DNA of 64,000 bases from positions 6,848,445 through 6,912,444 of the forward strand of contig JAJEKV010000008.1 of assembly GCA_021234155.1 (NCBI GenBank), read 5' to 3'. Source of the stretch: Isoetes taiwanensis (lineage: Eukaryota; Streptophyta; Lycopodiopsida; Isoetales; Isoetaceae). The stretch's first letter is position 1. Each line of letters opens with the position of its first letter. Shown piece by piece: positions 47,150-58,585 of this stretch. The translations under genes and the position numbers were made by a program. The notes beneath the pieces were generated by a model. It was not told the DNA's origin and ran no database searches. It saw nothing but the letters and a program-made list of their open reading frames with translations.

Positions 47150-50145
47150 GAGCAGGTTCCAAATTTTGATCCCCTGGCAGAGGACGTCTTGCAGTTGAAC
47201 CCCGCAGAGGTGGCTTAGTCAAGGATATCAGATGACAGCCATATTTCGCGCTATGGCAGGCAGTTGTTGTTGCTAGGTAGTATCTTTGACCTGGTTATTT
47301 GTAATGGGCTGGCACAATGGCCGTCTTCCAGTTGCTACACTTGTAGACAGGAGAACCAAGGGGGCGGCTCCAGTGTGGTGGATTATCTGGGGGCGAGGAA
47401 CGATCTGCACTGGGTTACTCATTTTTCCATCGGAGACAGACACTCGGGACGAGAAAGTAGATTCGGACCACCGGCCCCTGTTCATGCATCTCCATTGGGA
47501 GGCTTCCCGTGCACCTGCTGCTTCAACACACCGGGTGCCCCAGCTGCGCCTGGACTACGACCGTGCAGGGACCTATGCCCAGCTGCTTGAGCACGATCTG
47601 GCGGGACTGCTGCAACTCCCCACACTTCAAGAGCAATGCTGAAATGACTCGCGCTTCAAGCGGCAATAAAGATGCTTTGGGAGAGGCAGCCACGGGCAAC
47701 CACGTGCACTACCACCTTTCCCCGCAACAAATGGTTTGATGATGAGTGCCGGAGCTCAAACGCACACTCAGGCAAGTCATCGATCCCATCTCCGCCCACA
47801 GGCCATCGGTCCAATACCGCTCCTTTCTCAAGAACAAGAAGGCGGATACCTTGCAGAGCATCAGCAAATGATGTTTGGTCTCATGGACCGCACCCCAGAC
47901 GATTCGGAGAAGGGTCTTGAGCAAGCTGCCGCGATGACCCACGAGGAACATCACCCTCGAGCAATGGGTACGATTTGCAATAAATTGCATTTAACCCGGC
48001 GCGGCCGGGGTCGCACCGATCCCTCCACAGATAGGCATGGCTCGTTATCACGTAGGGGATGTTATCATGGGCCTCTGGCGTCTAGCTAATGGGAAGGCAA
48101 AATAGATTTAGATGGCATGCGTGTAACTTCGAAATGGGTTTGGGCCTCCATCGGTGCCTGCCCTCCGCGGCATTGTTCAATAAAGCATTGAGAAGGCTTC
48201 CCTACACAATGGACCACTAGCGAGTAGTGCCCATCTACAAAGCGGGGGACCCTCAATGCCCGCCAACTACCGTACTATTATGGTCAGCTCTCTCTTTGCA
48301 AAACTGTTGGTCGGCATCCTTGAGCAAATGACAATATGGGCGAGGGAAACGGAGGTGCGAGCTCTTACCACAGGCAGGTTTCGCCCGGACATTCCACCAT
48401 TGATCATATCTTCACTCTGCGCACATTGATTGAGGATGGCAGGAATCGCTTGATTTTGCAAAAGCGTTCGACCACGCATTACCCGCAACAAGCTGCGGGA
48501 CAAATTGCGGCGGTAAATGGGACCCCCGGACTTGCGGGGAATGCGAAGATAGAGGTTACGCGAGGCATGCTCGGGCCGTATCACATCAGCAGACAACCCG
48601 TAATCGGTAGCATTCGAAAAGTCGGGGTTGCCCCTCTCCCCCACACTCTTTGGCCTATACATTGATCGGTTGGAAGATTGGCTCTCCGAGCATGGAGGTG
48701 CGGCGCACATCTCATGCATCACACAATCCGGCAACTCATATATCTTGGCGATGTCAACCTCATGGCCTACACTCCGAGGGACATGCAAACACCGGATGCT
48801 CTTGACACTTTTTGCCAATTCACTGGCATGCGAGTGAACTTGGCCAAAACTAGGGTGCTGCTAGTTGCATCGTCCCGTCAGCCAAGGCTTCCCACCTTCA
48901 CTTACCAGGGGCAAGAGGTAGAGGTGGCTCCAACCTACAAGTACTTGGGGATTGAGTTCTCAACTACCACCCATTGGGATGCGGCTATCGGGTTCTTGGG
49001 TCACGGCGGGTTGGAAAGCACTATATGCCATGCGTAACAAATGACCACAAAGCGAGTTATGCGCTGGGGCCACCAAATCACATTTGTTTCGGGCCTTGGT
49101 TGAGCCGGTCCCGTTGTATGGGGCAGAAGTGTGGGTCCCGGTCATCTCCCTCAACACATGGAATGACCTCGGCGGCAGTGCAGAAGGCCTTCTTGGCACG
49201 GGCCCCGGGGTGAAGTCCACAGCCCGCACTGCATCCTACTCCGGAGACAGGCTTTCTACCCCTTCAACGGGCTACATTGGAACGCCATATCGTTTACTTC
49301 CAAAAGGTGGTCGCTATGGCTGATACACGCTTGCCCCATCTTGCTTTGACCACGGCGATGGGTCCCCAATGCCTGAAATCCTGCTTGGAAAGACAAGCAA
49401 GCTCGGTGGTTCTCACGCCCGGGCGTCGCGAGTAAACAGTCGTCAGTGTCGACAAAGAAAGATCGCGAGGCACTTAAACCGTACCTAGATGCTACTTTCC
49501 TTCGCAAGCTCGGGATGCGAGGCTCGACGCGACGTTAAGGCGGCACACTATCGCCAGCAAGTCAATCCTAGGCTCACAAGAGGCCCGCACCGATGCTTGT
49601 ACACCCAAATACCCATGAAGAAGCGCAGACTTATAGCTTCCATTCAAGACGCGGTGCACATCGCCTCCGCATTGAAACGTAGCGTTGGGCTCGGGAAGCA
49701 CGCGAGCAAAGGCTTTGCCGGTGTTGCCACCAGTCGCGATTGAGGATGAATGTCATACCCTCCGGATCGCCCGGCATTTGCCCATATCCCAGAGAGAGGT
49801 ATGTTCGACTACTAGTGCACGGCCAGCCGTTGCATCGATTATTGACTACTGGCGTCGGTGGGTTTGTTGGGGTCATACCTCCGGGAGGTTATGGATGCAC
49901 CTGGACGCTTGTTTGTGTCCTATGGGACGGTCTTGAACTGTCCTATGCAATTGTACAATGTGCCAGCATGCTTTATTACGCTAAGGTTTTTCCCTCGAAA
50001 ACCCTTCGGGGCGGGGGTTTTTTAATCCTGTCAGTAATATGCTTGCTGCTCTCTTTTTGTTTGGGTCCCATAGGCCAATTGGTCTCCGTGGACGCTAAAA
50101 ACCTATTCTATTCTATTCTATTCTATTCTATTCTATTCTTTCTCA
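47150..50145 (+). pseudogene. Non-LTR retrotransposon (LINE family A), 5'-truncated and decayed
   Basis: The plus strand gives, in broken frames, the end of an AP endonuclease (YGRQLLLLGSIFDLVICNG, GSSVVDYLGARND and SDHRPL near 47465), then reverse transcriptase blocks. These are VPIYKAGDP and NYRTIMVSSLFAK (48210-48290), GRFRPGHSTIDHIFTLRTL, FAKAFDH (48452-48475), GCPLSPTLFGLYIDRLEDWL (about 48625-48690), TYKYLGIEFST (about 48935-48965) and PLYGAEVW (about 49113-49135). The catalytic YADD is mutated (near 48745 the frame reads LGDVNLMAY). A stem-loop at 49992-50017 precedes the 3' end, which closes with GGGTCCCATAGGCCAATTGG and an (ATTCT)n tail. The GC content is far above the surroundings. 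Pieces of the family lie at 82-175 and 62565-63560. Confidence 0.88.
50107..50142 (+). repeat. (ATTCT)n tail of LINE family A
   Basis: Seven pentamer units directly after the LINE 3' end. The copy at 82-175 carries the same pentamer, so the tail belongs to the element and is not a chance microsatellite. Confidence 0.85.
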
Positions 50146-51060
50146 TGTTTCACTTTTAGACCATCTTAAATTGGATAAACATTGATATATTCCACCATGT
50201 ATTCGATTGGTTAAAATGATGATTGTCACAGGATTTGAGATATTATTGGTAATATCTGGACTAGCTAAATGAGGATACTGCATACATAGTCTTAAATTTT
50301 GGTATCTTAAATGCTGGCGTTGTCATGGCTAAGTGCCATGTTAGATCTGTATTACAAATATTGGCATTCGTGTTTGAAAGGAATGCTAATAAGTTGGCTT
50401 TATCATGACTTCAGTAGGGTTGCTTTATCAGCTTCAACATCAGGTCTGCTTCATTAGATTCATCATCGGGTAAGAAATCAACATCTTTTAACGTAGGTTC
50501 TACACCTTGTCATCTAGACTGTTTATACCTATCTAAGATGTCACTACTATTAGGTTTATATTACCATTTCTCCTGAATTTAGTGGTCAGAAGCGTCACTA
50601 CTACTAGGTTTATATTACCATCTCTCCCGAATTTGGTTGTTTGCATTGTGTATTCCTGGCATAGTGGGATTTCATCCAATCAGCAAGACACTATCAACTT
50701 TATACCACATTTCAATGCGTCTATTTTATTGTGGTGGCAAACTTGTCCAAATTTGGAATTGTTTATATGCTTAGACGTTTTCTAGATGCAATGCCATATG
50801 ATGCAATCCCAGATGATGCAATGCCATATTGAGTATGCAGCTAGCACATGGATGTTGTTCCACAGGAAGACGTGCAAAGCTTCGATGCAGCCAACATTAT
50901 GGTCTTTGAGGAGTTTGATGGCGTACAATGCCAAATTAGTACTTTTGGTGCATAACCAAATGATTTGAATTGGACATCAGATTGAGTTTCAACATTAAAA
51001 CAAACCAACAGATGACTTTTGTTTAACAATCATAATTTCAAAGCTTGTTCGTTTTTGAAC
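50146..51060. other. No recognisable gene
   Basis: Short duplications only: CACTACTA(C/T)TAGGTTTATATT occurs near 50540 and 50597, and GATGCAATGCCATAT near 50785 and 50815. Confidence 0.45.
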
Positions 51061-51312
51061 ATAAGTATGATATTGCATGTACTCTGTCTATTTAGAACAT
51101 AGGGACCAAGCATGAGAAGAATACATGAGAAATAATGAAGTTGATATTAATGCAGTTGCAGACATGCGAGCTCTATTGCATTCATACAATAAGTATGATA
51201 TTGCATGTTCTGTCTATTTAGAACATAGGGACCAAGCATGAGAAGAATACATGAGAAATAATGAAGTTGATATTAATGCAGTTGCAGACATGCGAGCTCT
51301 ATTGCATTCATA
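51061..51312 (+). repeat. Very recent tandem duplication, 128-bp unit
   Basis: Two adjacent units starting ATAAGTATGATATTGCATGT (51061 and 51189) are identical except for a two-base deletion near the start of the second. No coding frame is involved. Confidence 0.95.
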
Positions 51313-51899
51313 ATGCTGATCAAACTTGCTGAATGAGTAGCCAAAGTATGTGGCCAACTAGATTCATTCTTTAAGCTACTACTAACATTCAAACAAAAAT
51401 GCCTTGGTATACTAAGGACCGTCTTCTGGCAGTCAGTTGTGCAGCTTAGCATGCATGTCCATAGTTTGGGCTTGCCTTTGGGTATGTCAAAAGAAGGCAC
51501 AACCCAAAAGAATCAGGGTCTTGTTTGTCTTCCCAACTTGGCAAGACACAGCCCGTAATCTAATTCAAATTCTACAACATCTAGCATATTATTTTGCTTT
51601 TCCTAATAATTCATTTTTTTTCTTGATATTCGTCTTTTTTAGCAGAAGGCTTGAAATATTTGTTGACATAAATCTATGTAACCAAAGTTTGGAGTTAGAA
51701 ACTTGTGACAGTTGATAACTAAATTTTCTTATGACTTCACTATAAATCAAGCCTATTCTACTGTATTTTTCTTCATAAGTCCTCTTAAGAGCCTCTATAA
51801 AATGAACAATACTGGATTCCTCTTCAAAGCCTGTAACAATAATGCAAACTCGTGGATGAATCAATAGGCTTGTTTGAATCAATATAGAATTGATATTTA

Positions 51900-52595
51900 G
51901 AAGGGCAGACCTACAAAGAATGGACTTTCACAATCTCTTACAACTAGTATAAGCAATAGAATTAGAGGAACATCAACTACATGGGCTTTCAGACCCTTAA
52001 CTGGTCCTTTGTTGCAAAATACAGCAGCCACGGACGAACCACATGTGGCATACATCTCCTACTAACAAAACGATTTTGTTCAAATCCCTTTTCTCTGATC
52101 TTTGAATGTAATTCTCTACCCTGGTCTAAGAGTCCATCCAACACATCTATATGCTTTAAAGGTGCAAACTACTGCATGCTTTTGAGGTTTGCCTTGCCTA
52201 TGGCACCTATATTGCCACAAGACACAACAGGATCAGGAGGCACATCCTCCATCTGCATCTCATCAAAACATCTCAATGCTTTCTAACGAGATCTATGTTC
52301 TGCATATTTTTGTAATAAGTGCAGTCCAACTAACAACAATATGTGCTTGCATTTTTTGGTACAGATCGAGAGCATGCTGTGGGTATCAGCAACACTACCA
52401 CATTCAACAAACATAAGAAAGATAATTAACCACTGTTGAATGTGCCTTCAATCCATTTCTGCAAATGTGGTTGTGAACCACCTTGGCATACTCCGAGTTC
52501 CTATCTTGTCGGCATTTCTGCAAGGTACTAATAATGCCCTCTACAAAGACTGCTCTAATAATGCTTGAAGCAAATTCTAGACCTGAGCATGCCAC
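51900..52595 (-). pseudogene. PPR protein remnant
   Basis: The best-preserved part is a frame at 52404-52595: TLQKCRQDRNSEYAKVVHNH, then ICRNGLKAHSTVVNYL, the pattern of land-plant pentatricopeptide repeat (PPR) proteins, in which each ~35-residue repeat reads a base of organelle RNA. Downstream, in shifting frames, come FVECGSVADTHSML, KALRCFDEMQMEDVPPDPVV and LLDQGRELHSKIREKGFEQ, further PPR units in the right order. Multiple stops and frameshifts break it, and no start or C-terminal E/DYW domain is seen. Confidence 0.75.
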
Positions 52596-52599
52596 AGTA

Positions 52600-53770
52600 A
52601 AAATAAAGAGTCCATCATCTTACTTCGGTCTCAATCCTGCTCATTTTTTATACTGATCCCGATTGGTGAATCTTCTCTTATATGAAAGAAAATGATCACA
52701 GGGTACACTAGGAGGTTTGTGAAGCTGAACAGAGACCTGTCAATACATGTCTCTATCGATCGAGTGCGAATTTTTGGAGGGTTTTTTTTTGAAAGGTTAA
52801 GAGGGTTTTTACTTATGAAGAACGTTTATACAAAAGTGGGTAGTTATATTTCATAAAGTAGACGAAAAACATCACATTTACGATTAAAAAGTCAAGTCAT
52901 CATCATCATACTAAAGGTTACACAAATTTGGCACAATATAAGTAGTGTCAATTAAGTTGGGTTAAAATTGAAACTAAAGTTACATAGCCAGTTGTATAAA
53001 TGTAATAGTCATCGCAAGTTACATAAAAAGGTCTGCTTTTTATTTTGAGCATCTTGAAAATTGTTCAACATTGTTTCCAATGTGTAGGTGCCTGCAACAG
53101 CAACAGGAGCTGCTTTGCCCTGAATTTTCACGCCCTCAATGGAAGGGTCATCTATCTATGAGAAACCAAAACTTCTACACTTTTTCATAGGCTTATAAGC
53201 ATCCACATCAGAGGCTGCACTAAGGTTACATCAGATGCCCTCATATCTGTTGTGAACTTGAAGCAATTACAGATGAGAATAAACTTTTTGGCCAAACATC
53301 AACTCCAAGAAACTTTGTGAAATGACATGAGAATTATTAAATGGCAATGCTTCTTTTTTTCAAAAAACGAGGATGGTGACAATCTCAGTTCGGCTTCTAC
53401 CCCTCCAAGCCTGTGACACGTTGCTTGGGGACCAACCAAATTCTTGTAATGATGTGCATGTCGAGTGCTATGCCTTTCGTCTTGAGCTACTGAGTAGGGT
53501 GCTTGATTGAATGCACCATGTAACATCCAAGCCTTGGGGTCCCCATATAAACTCATCCCCCCTCAAGGGGCATATTTCATGAACACTTTGTAGACCTCTT
53601 GTAGCTGGAAAGCCCAAGTCAATTGGACTCTTGCTTGCTCCTACTAAATCCACCAAATTTAGCTTAGCCATAAACAAACCTTGCAGATCTGCCACGATGT
53701 AAAACAGATGCCTAAAAATACCTGATCTAGATGGTGTTGATTGTCTGAAATTTTGATCCTTGATTCAGAT
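52600..53770. other. No clearly recognisable gene
   Basis: A minus-strand frame at 53468-53695 lies just downstream of the ARF remnant and might belong to it, but shows no convincing ARF motif. Confidence 0.35.
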
Positions 53771-53779
53771 GGAGAACCA

Positions 53780-54411
53780 ACAATTGTAAGGTGCAAAAAA
53801 TGACTCTATTTCCCATGGAAAGACCCTCTCTTGCCGCTCATTAGCAGTGCGTCTCATTGGCAGTATGCTCATCCCATCCTGCTTGGAAAGTACATAAAAT
53901 AATGTTAAGGGGAACATTAATAAGTTAACAAACTTTGAACAATCACGTTCTACGTATATTAGCATAATTGCTTACAATGAATCCAATGCAAACCTTGTTT
54001 CAAACACCTCCACTTCATACTTGGCCATCTTGTTGGATCAATATCTCCAACTGCAATGATAGTACCCATATATCTACAATACATGAAGACACCATTATAG
54101 ATATCTAATCCAAGAAAGCTACCTTTAAAAAAATTGTAAGCAAAAGGCCGCAAACTTAGTTCTATAGATCTCTCAGTTTCAAATTGCATTTTGAATCGCA
54201 TCCCAGGTAACAAATTAAGCTCGAAAGCTTTTCATGTATTTATAATATGGAACAACAAATGCTGCAGCACTTGCCCTAGTAAATCGATGCTTAACCAGTT
54301 AGCATAGCAAAAATCTAACTAGAACTAAAAGCAGAATGTGTGACATGAATATATTTACCGCGGATTGTAGAAGACACTGAACATAGTCTTTGTACTGCAT
54401 GTGCTGCACCA
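53780..54411 (-). pseudogene. Auxin response factor (ARF) fragment, frame-shifted
   Basis: ARFs are DNA-binding transcription factors that read out auxin. Four consecutive exon pieces of the post-B3 (Auxin_resp) domain are seen on the minus strand. 54359-54411 gives STKTMFSVFYNPR before a GT donor, with a frameshift at its start. About 54150-54219 gives LLPGMRFKMQFETER. 53994-54073 gives YMGTIIAVGDIDPTRWPSMK and WRCLKQ. 53780-53878 gives GWDE, spliced in phase to the previous exon, and then after a frame change RQERVFPWEIES. The order and spacing match intact ARFs. No B3 domain upstream and no PB1 domain downstream are recognisable. The lesions mark it as a pseudogene. Confidence 0.82.
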
Positions 54412-56350
54412 GTAAAGAACAAAGCACAAAAGGATTGGAAATAGCAAATTATATGTACAAAAATCGCAAACCCAAAGCCCGCAGCTACAGTTTCGCCAAA
54501 GCCTGCTCCTTCGACCAACGAGTTTGAAGCATGTGCGGCGGCGCACATGATGTAGAGATCCACTCCCTGTTGCTTTTGTGCAGACCCTAAAAACGTCAAG
54601 AAAGAAAGTTGGGGAAGAAAAGCGATGGATTCATCCTCTGAGAAGCTTCTGCAACTCGAATTCAAGTTCAACTGTCGGTTTCTATGCTTCCTATCGTTTC
54701 TGTTGGAAGCTTTATCGGATTCAAGCTTCGGTTCTCCTAAAAACACAACTCTTTTTTGACTCTAGCTCTGTTGGCTGCTTCCAGAACTCTGTTATCTGTA
54801 GACCTAGTGCGCCGGCGCACACCCTCTAGATGGCAATAGTTGACCCAAGAAAATAGCAAATGTTGAAAATAATTCCCTGCTCTTGGAGCAGGTGCGCCGG
54901 CGCACACCCTCAAAAGCTGCACAAGATTCCATTTTCCGTTTCCATTTTTACTGAAAGATTACATTTTCCGGCGAAGGGTTCTTCAAGGCTGCGACGGCAC
55001 TCTTGCTCGTCCAAGTCCTGGCTTCTTAGCTTGGTCTTCACTGTTTTCTTGTCTTGGGCTTCTTGGCTTGGCACTGTTGATTCTTTCATCGGCACAGGGC
55101 AGTGGCAGATTCTTCAATGGTATGCAATAGAGTTTGTGGCATATTTCTTTAATGGTTCAATCGAGTATTGCAATAGAGATTTTGCATGGCTTGGAGCACT
55201 TGATAATTTTCTTTGCCTTTTTCATGCCTGTCCAAAGCCTAAGGGCGGCTTCCTATGAGCTTCTCGACCCCAGATTTTCTGGAGATCAACCTGAACAAAA
55301 GAGAGATGCCTCATTCCTATGAACCTAAGGCTGGATCGTATCTTCTTGGCATGAAATGGACGAGTTTTAGGAGAGTTTATGCCGTAGAAATTTACAAAAG
55401 GACAAAAGCAATTCTTGATCTCACCGTCCAGAAATGAAGCAACAATTCTTCATTTTTAGGTCTAAAACCTGAGCTCCTCCAAGTGAGGTGCTCATCGGAA
55501 CACCCAAGATCAATGCCTGACCTCAAGGAGGTTTTGGGCCCATGGGAAATTGCCCTAAGGCAACATTGTTCATGGAAAACTAAGAGTCTTTGGCAGGGGA
55601 AAGAGTAGGTCAAAAGAAGCTTATAGAGTAAAGATCTTCAAGTATTTAGCTTCTATATTCCATGTAAGCATTTGCATGTTGGCATATAGCTACACCTACT
55701 CGTCCACAAAATGGTCTGTGGCCATCAGGGTGGATATCACTAGTGAGGAATTGTGAACATGGATTAACTCATATAAGCCATCGCCCTAAGTGACAAAATT
55801 TTCTCCTCTTGCAAGTAGCTCAATGTTTTGGCAAGTGCATGAATAAAGGAAGCAACCTTGAAACCAAGCTTTACAAATTGATGTAATATAGGATCTAAGA
55901 AGGCCAATATCCACCATATGGATGTTGAATATAAGGTGCGTAGGCTAGAAGAAACATATAAAGTAAGGGTCTACAAGCATCCCACATGTACATGCCTAGA
56001 TGTTATGGTAAAAACTGAAATGGATGTATATTCCATGCAACCATCTGATTTACGTATTTGCAAGACCATCAACCATGAGCTTATGTTCTTCTTGGACACC
56101 ATCCAACTTCCATTGATAGTGAATGTCTAGCAAGTCTTTCCTTGAGAATGCATGGGAGAATATTTCACGCATGCTATTTCTTGTTTCATACCATTTTGTG
56201 ATAGTCGTTGGTGTGGTTTGTGCACTACTATGATTGTATACTTTGAATGTGCTCACTTTATGATTGCATTTTGCTCTATATTAAAAAATACTAATGTAGT
56301 TTACATCCTACCACATCAAAGTATTCACAAGAATATTCGTCTAAGAAACC
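54412..56350. other. No recognisable gene; two exact palindromes
   Basis: GTGCGCCGGCGCAC, a perfect 14-bp palindrome followed by ACCCTC, occurs at 54807-54820 and again at 54892-54905. A related GTGCGGCGGCGCAC lies near 54536. Frames of up to 143 codons on either strand have no known motifs. Confidence 0.5.
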
Positions 56351-56352
56351 CT

Positions 56353-56547
56353 CTAAGCCCTTTTCAAAAAAACCCTCCAAATAAAATCCCCCCTATCGAT
56401 CATTCTGTTAAAAACAATAAAGGCTTCATCCATGTTACTCGACTTACAATACATGTCAACAAGGATGTTCCCCATAAGATTTTCTGATATCATCCCAACT
56501 TCTACAATATGTGCTTGGATCCATTTTCCTAGTTCAATATGTAGCAT
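56353..56547 (-). pseudogene. PPR repeat fragment
   Basis: One frame reads ELGKWIQAHIVEVGMISENL, then GNILVDMYCKSSNMDEAFIV and FNRM. This is the typical sequence of one L- and one S-type PPR motif (GK..HA.....G...N.LVDMY.K...M..A..VF..M). No flanking repeats can be followed, so it is an isolated remnant. Confidence 0.7.
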
Positions 56548-56698
56548 AATAACAGGGGGTTTTCTTTGTGTTTTTGTACGCTTTTCACTAAGGTTTTCCT
56601 ATGATTTCGTGATGTATTCAAATGGATGTACTAATGCGTACATCTAGAGTGCACCATTTCTGAGCCATTGATTTTAGCCTTTTTTTTTTTTTCCAATA

Positions 56699-56870
56699 GT
56701 CAACAACCAATGGCTCACAACAAAAGCCCTTTTTTTTGTTTGTGTGGTGCATAATGGTCAACAACCAATGGCTCACAACAAAAGCCCTCTTTTTGTGCGT
56801 GTGGTGCATAATGGTCAACAACCAATGGCTCACAACAAAAGCCCTCTTTTTGTGTGTGTGGTGATAATGG
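56699..56870 (+). repeat. Three-copy tandem repeat, 57-58 bp unit
   Basis: GTCAACAACCAATGGCTCAC followed by AACAAAAGCCCTCTTTTTGT and a GTGTGGTGCATAATG linker occurs at 56699, 56757 and 56814. Copies differ mainly in the length of the T and GT runs. Confidence 0.93.
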
Positions 56871-57493
56871 CACATGAAGGACTTGAAGGGCGCATGTAGT
56901 GCAGTTTCCCCGCCGGCAACACATTTCTTATCATAACTTTTGATCCAGAGCTCTGTTTGAGATGATTTTTATTGCTTGGAAAGCTCTCTCCGAGATCTTT
57001 TTGATAGTGTATGATATGGATATGTTTGGTTAAGTTATCTATGCTAAAACAACAATTTTTCGGCCGGGTTTGGTAGGCTTTCACATCTTACCAGTTGATT
57101 AATACAGGATTGCGCTATTGGATATTGTTTTATGGCTTATTCCGAATGAAGGTTGCAAAAAATTACCATGTATTTTTAGATTTTGAGGCAGTTATTAAGC
57201 AAATTCCAAGGCTTCTAGATCATTGTGCTAACAAGCAGAAAAGTTTTCCACTTTGGTTTCTCACCACAAGAATCCATGGAGACCAAAGGCTGCTTTTAAA
57301 TTCCAGTTGAAAAATGTTTGTGTATGGGCGTTGCAAACTTTATGACTTTCAGAATAATGGGATTTTATGTTCTATTTGTTTTATTGTGATGAAATTCAAA
57401 GGCTACAGGTGATGAAAGCCTCAAATGAATTCTAGTTTTTTTCTGGTTTGAATTCTAAAATTTTTGTCACACCGGGGGGCGGGACGTCCCTAA

Positions 57494-58085
57494 GGCCCCG
57501 AAGGGGCCAAAAATTTTTTTTTGCAACACAAACCATTAACATCCAACATATAAAAATTAAATCTCCCAACACATAACAACCATTGACATTAACAACCAAC
57601 ACATAACTACCATTGACATTAATTAACACAACCATTGGGTCCAACACATTTAATTAAAATTCCCCTTAAACCCCCTTTGGTTTGGGTGCATATTCACACG
57701 GGGGGTGACGTAGGGCAGCGAGAGCCCTCATAATTGTATTTTGCACGTACAAAATCAACACCATATAGTATTCCGCTTGAAATCTTATAGTATTTTGCGA
57801 ATCTTGTTATACAGTATAGCAAATTTTGTACTTGCATACCCCAGAAACGAGGAACTTCACGTACGGTGTAGATTAAGGAATAAGGGGTGAATATGTCTAT
57901 CCAACAGCTCTCGTTGCCCGGAGTCACCCCCCGTGTGAATATGCACCCAAACCAAAGGGGGTTTAAGGGGAATTTTAATTAAATGTGTTGGACCCAATGG
58001 TTGTGTTAATTAATGTCAATGGTAGTTATGTGTTGGTTGTTAATGTCAATGGTTGTTATGTGTTGGTTGTTATGTGTTGTGAAGT
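57494..58085. mobile_element. Foldback element with ~160-190-bp inverted arms and ~218-bp core
   Basis: The left arm (about 57494-57705) is the reverse complement of the right arm (57924-58085), meeting the core at CACGGGGGGTGAC and GTCACCCCCCGTG. The left arm ends outward in a poly(A)-type run and the hairpin GGCCCCGAAGGGGCC (57494-57508); the right arm stops before such a hairpin. Both arms contain a minisatellite around AATGTCAATGGTAGTTATGT. The core, from 57706 to 57923, has no protein frame. The copy at 63577-64000 carries the same core inverted. Confidence 0.85.
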
Positions 58086-58451
58086 TACACAAACACTGCA
58101 AATGGTCAGAAATGTTATCTTGTTAGCTTTTAGGCCATGTTTCTGCCTTTGCTTAAATAGTTTGTTTTGTACAGCTTGCTGCTGCCATAGCAAAAAAGTT
58201 TAAATTCATAGATATCTAATGAACTGTGTGGTTATTGGTTGTAATGTAATATCCTTTGGACTATGAAGGTAAGCTATATTTTACAAGAAATTTATCGCGG
58301 CGGCTTAGGCTTTGAAATGGTTTGAAAAATATGTAAATGACATTTCCATTTTCATTTGGTATCCTGCTCAACTCAATTGATATTACTTTGCCCTAAATTT
58401 CCGCCGTCTTCGTCTTTATTTTCTATGGCCTCTGGCGTGCCTTTTTGCTAG

Positions 58452-58476
58452 TTTTTTTTTTTTTTTTTTTTTTTTT
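58452..58476 (+). repeat. T25 homopolymer upstream of CCT5
   Basis: An uninterrupted run of 25 T residues 110 bases before the CCT5 start codon, in the probable promoter or 5' UTR. Confidence 0.95.
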
Positions 58477-58585
58477 AGGACCTCTAGGTTCTTGTGACAT
58501 AAAGCCAAACAATTCAAAACATACGTCGTATATACCGTTGGGAGCATGAACCCTAAAGAATAAGGAACAGCAGCGCTGCTGTAAA

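Noticed and set aside
47264-50159. Many medium-size open frames on both strands between 47 and 50 kb
   Set aside because: GC-rich LINE sequence has few stops in every frame; only the plus-strand reverse-transcriptase blocks carry conserved motifs.
57432-58203. Open frames reading VNMHPNQ... and INVNGSYVLVV in the foldback arms
   Set aside because: They recur wherever the arm recurs, reflect its minisatellite, and stop at random; the arms are inverted noncoding repeats.
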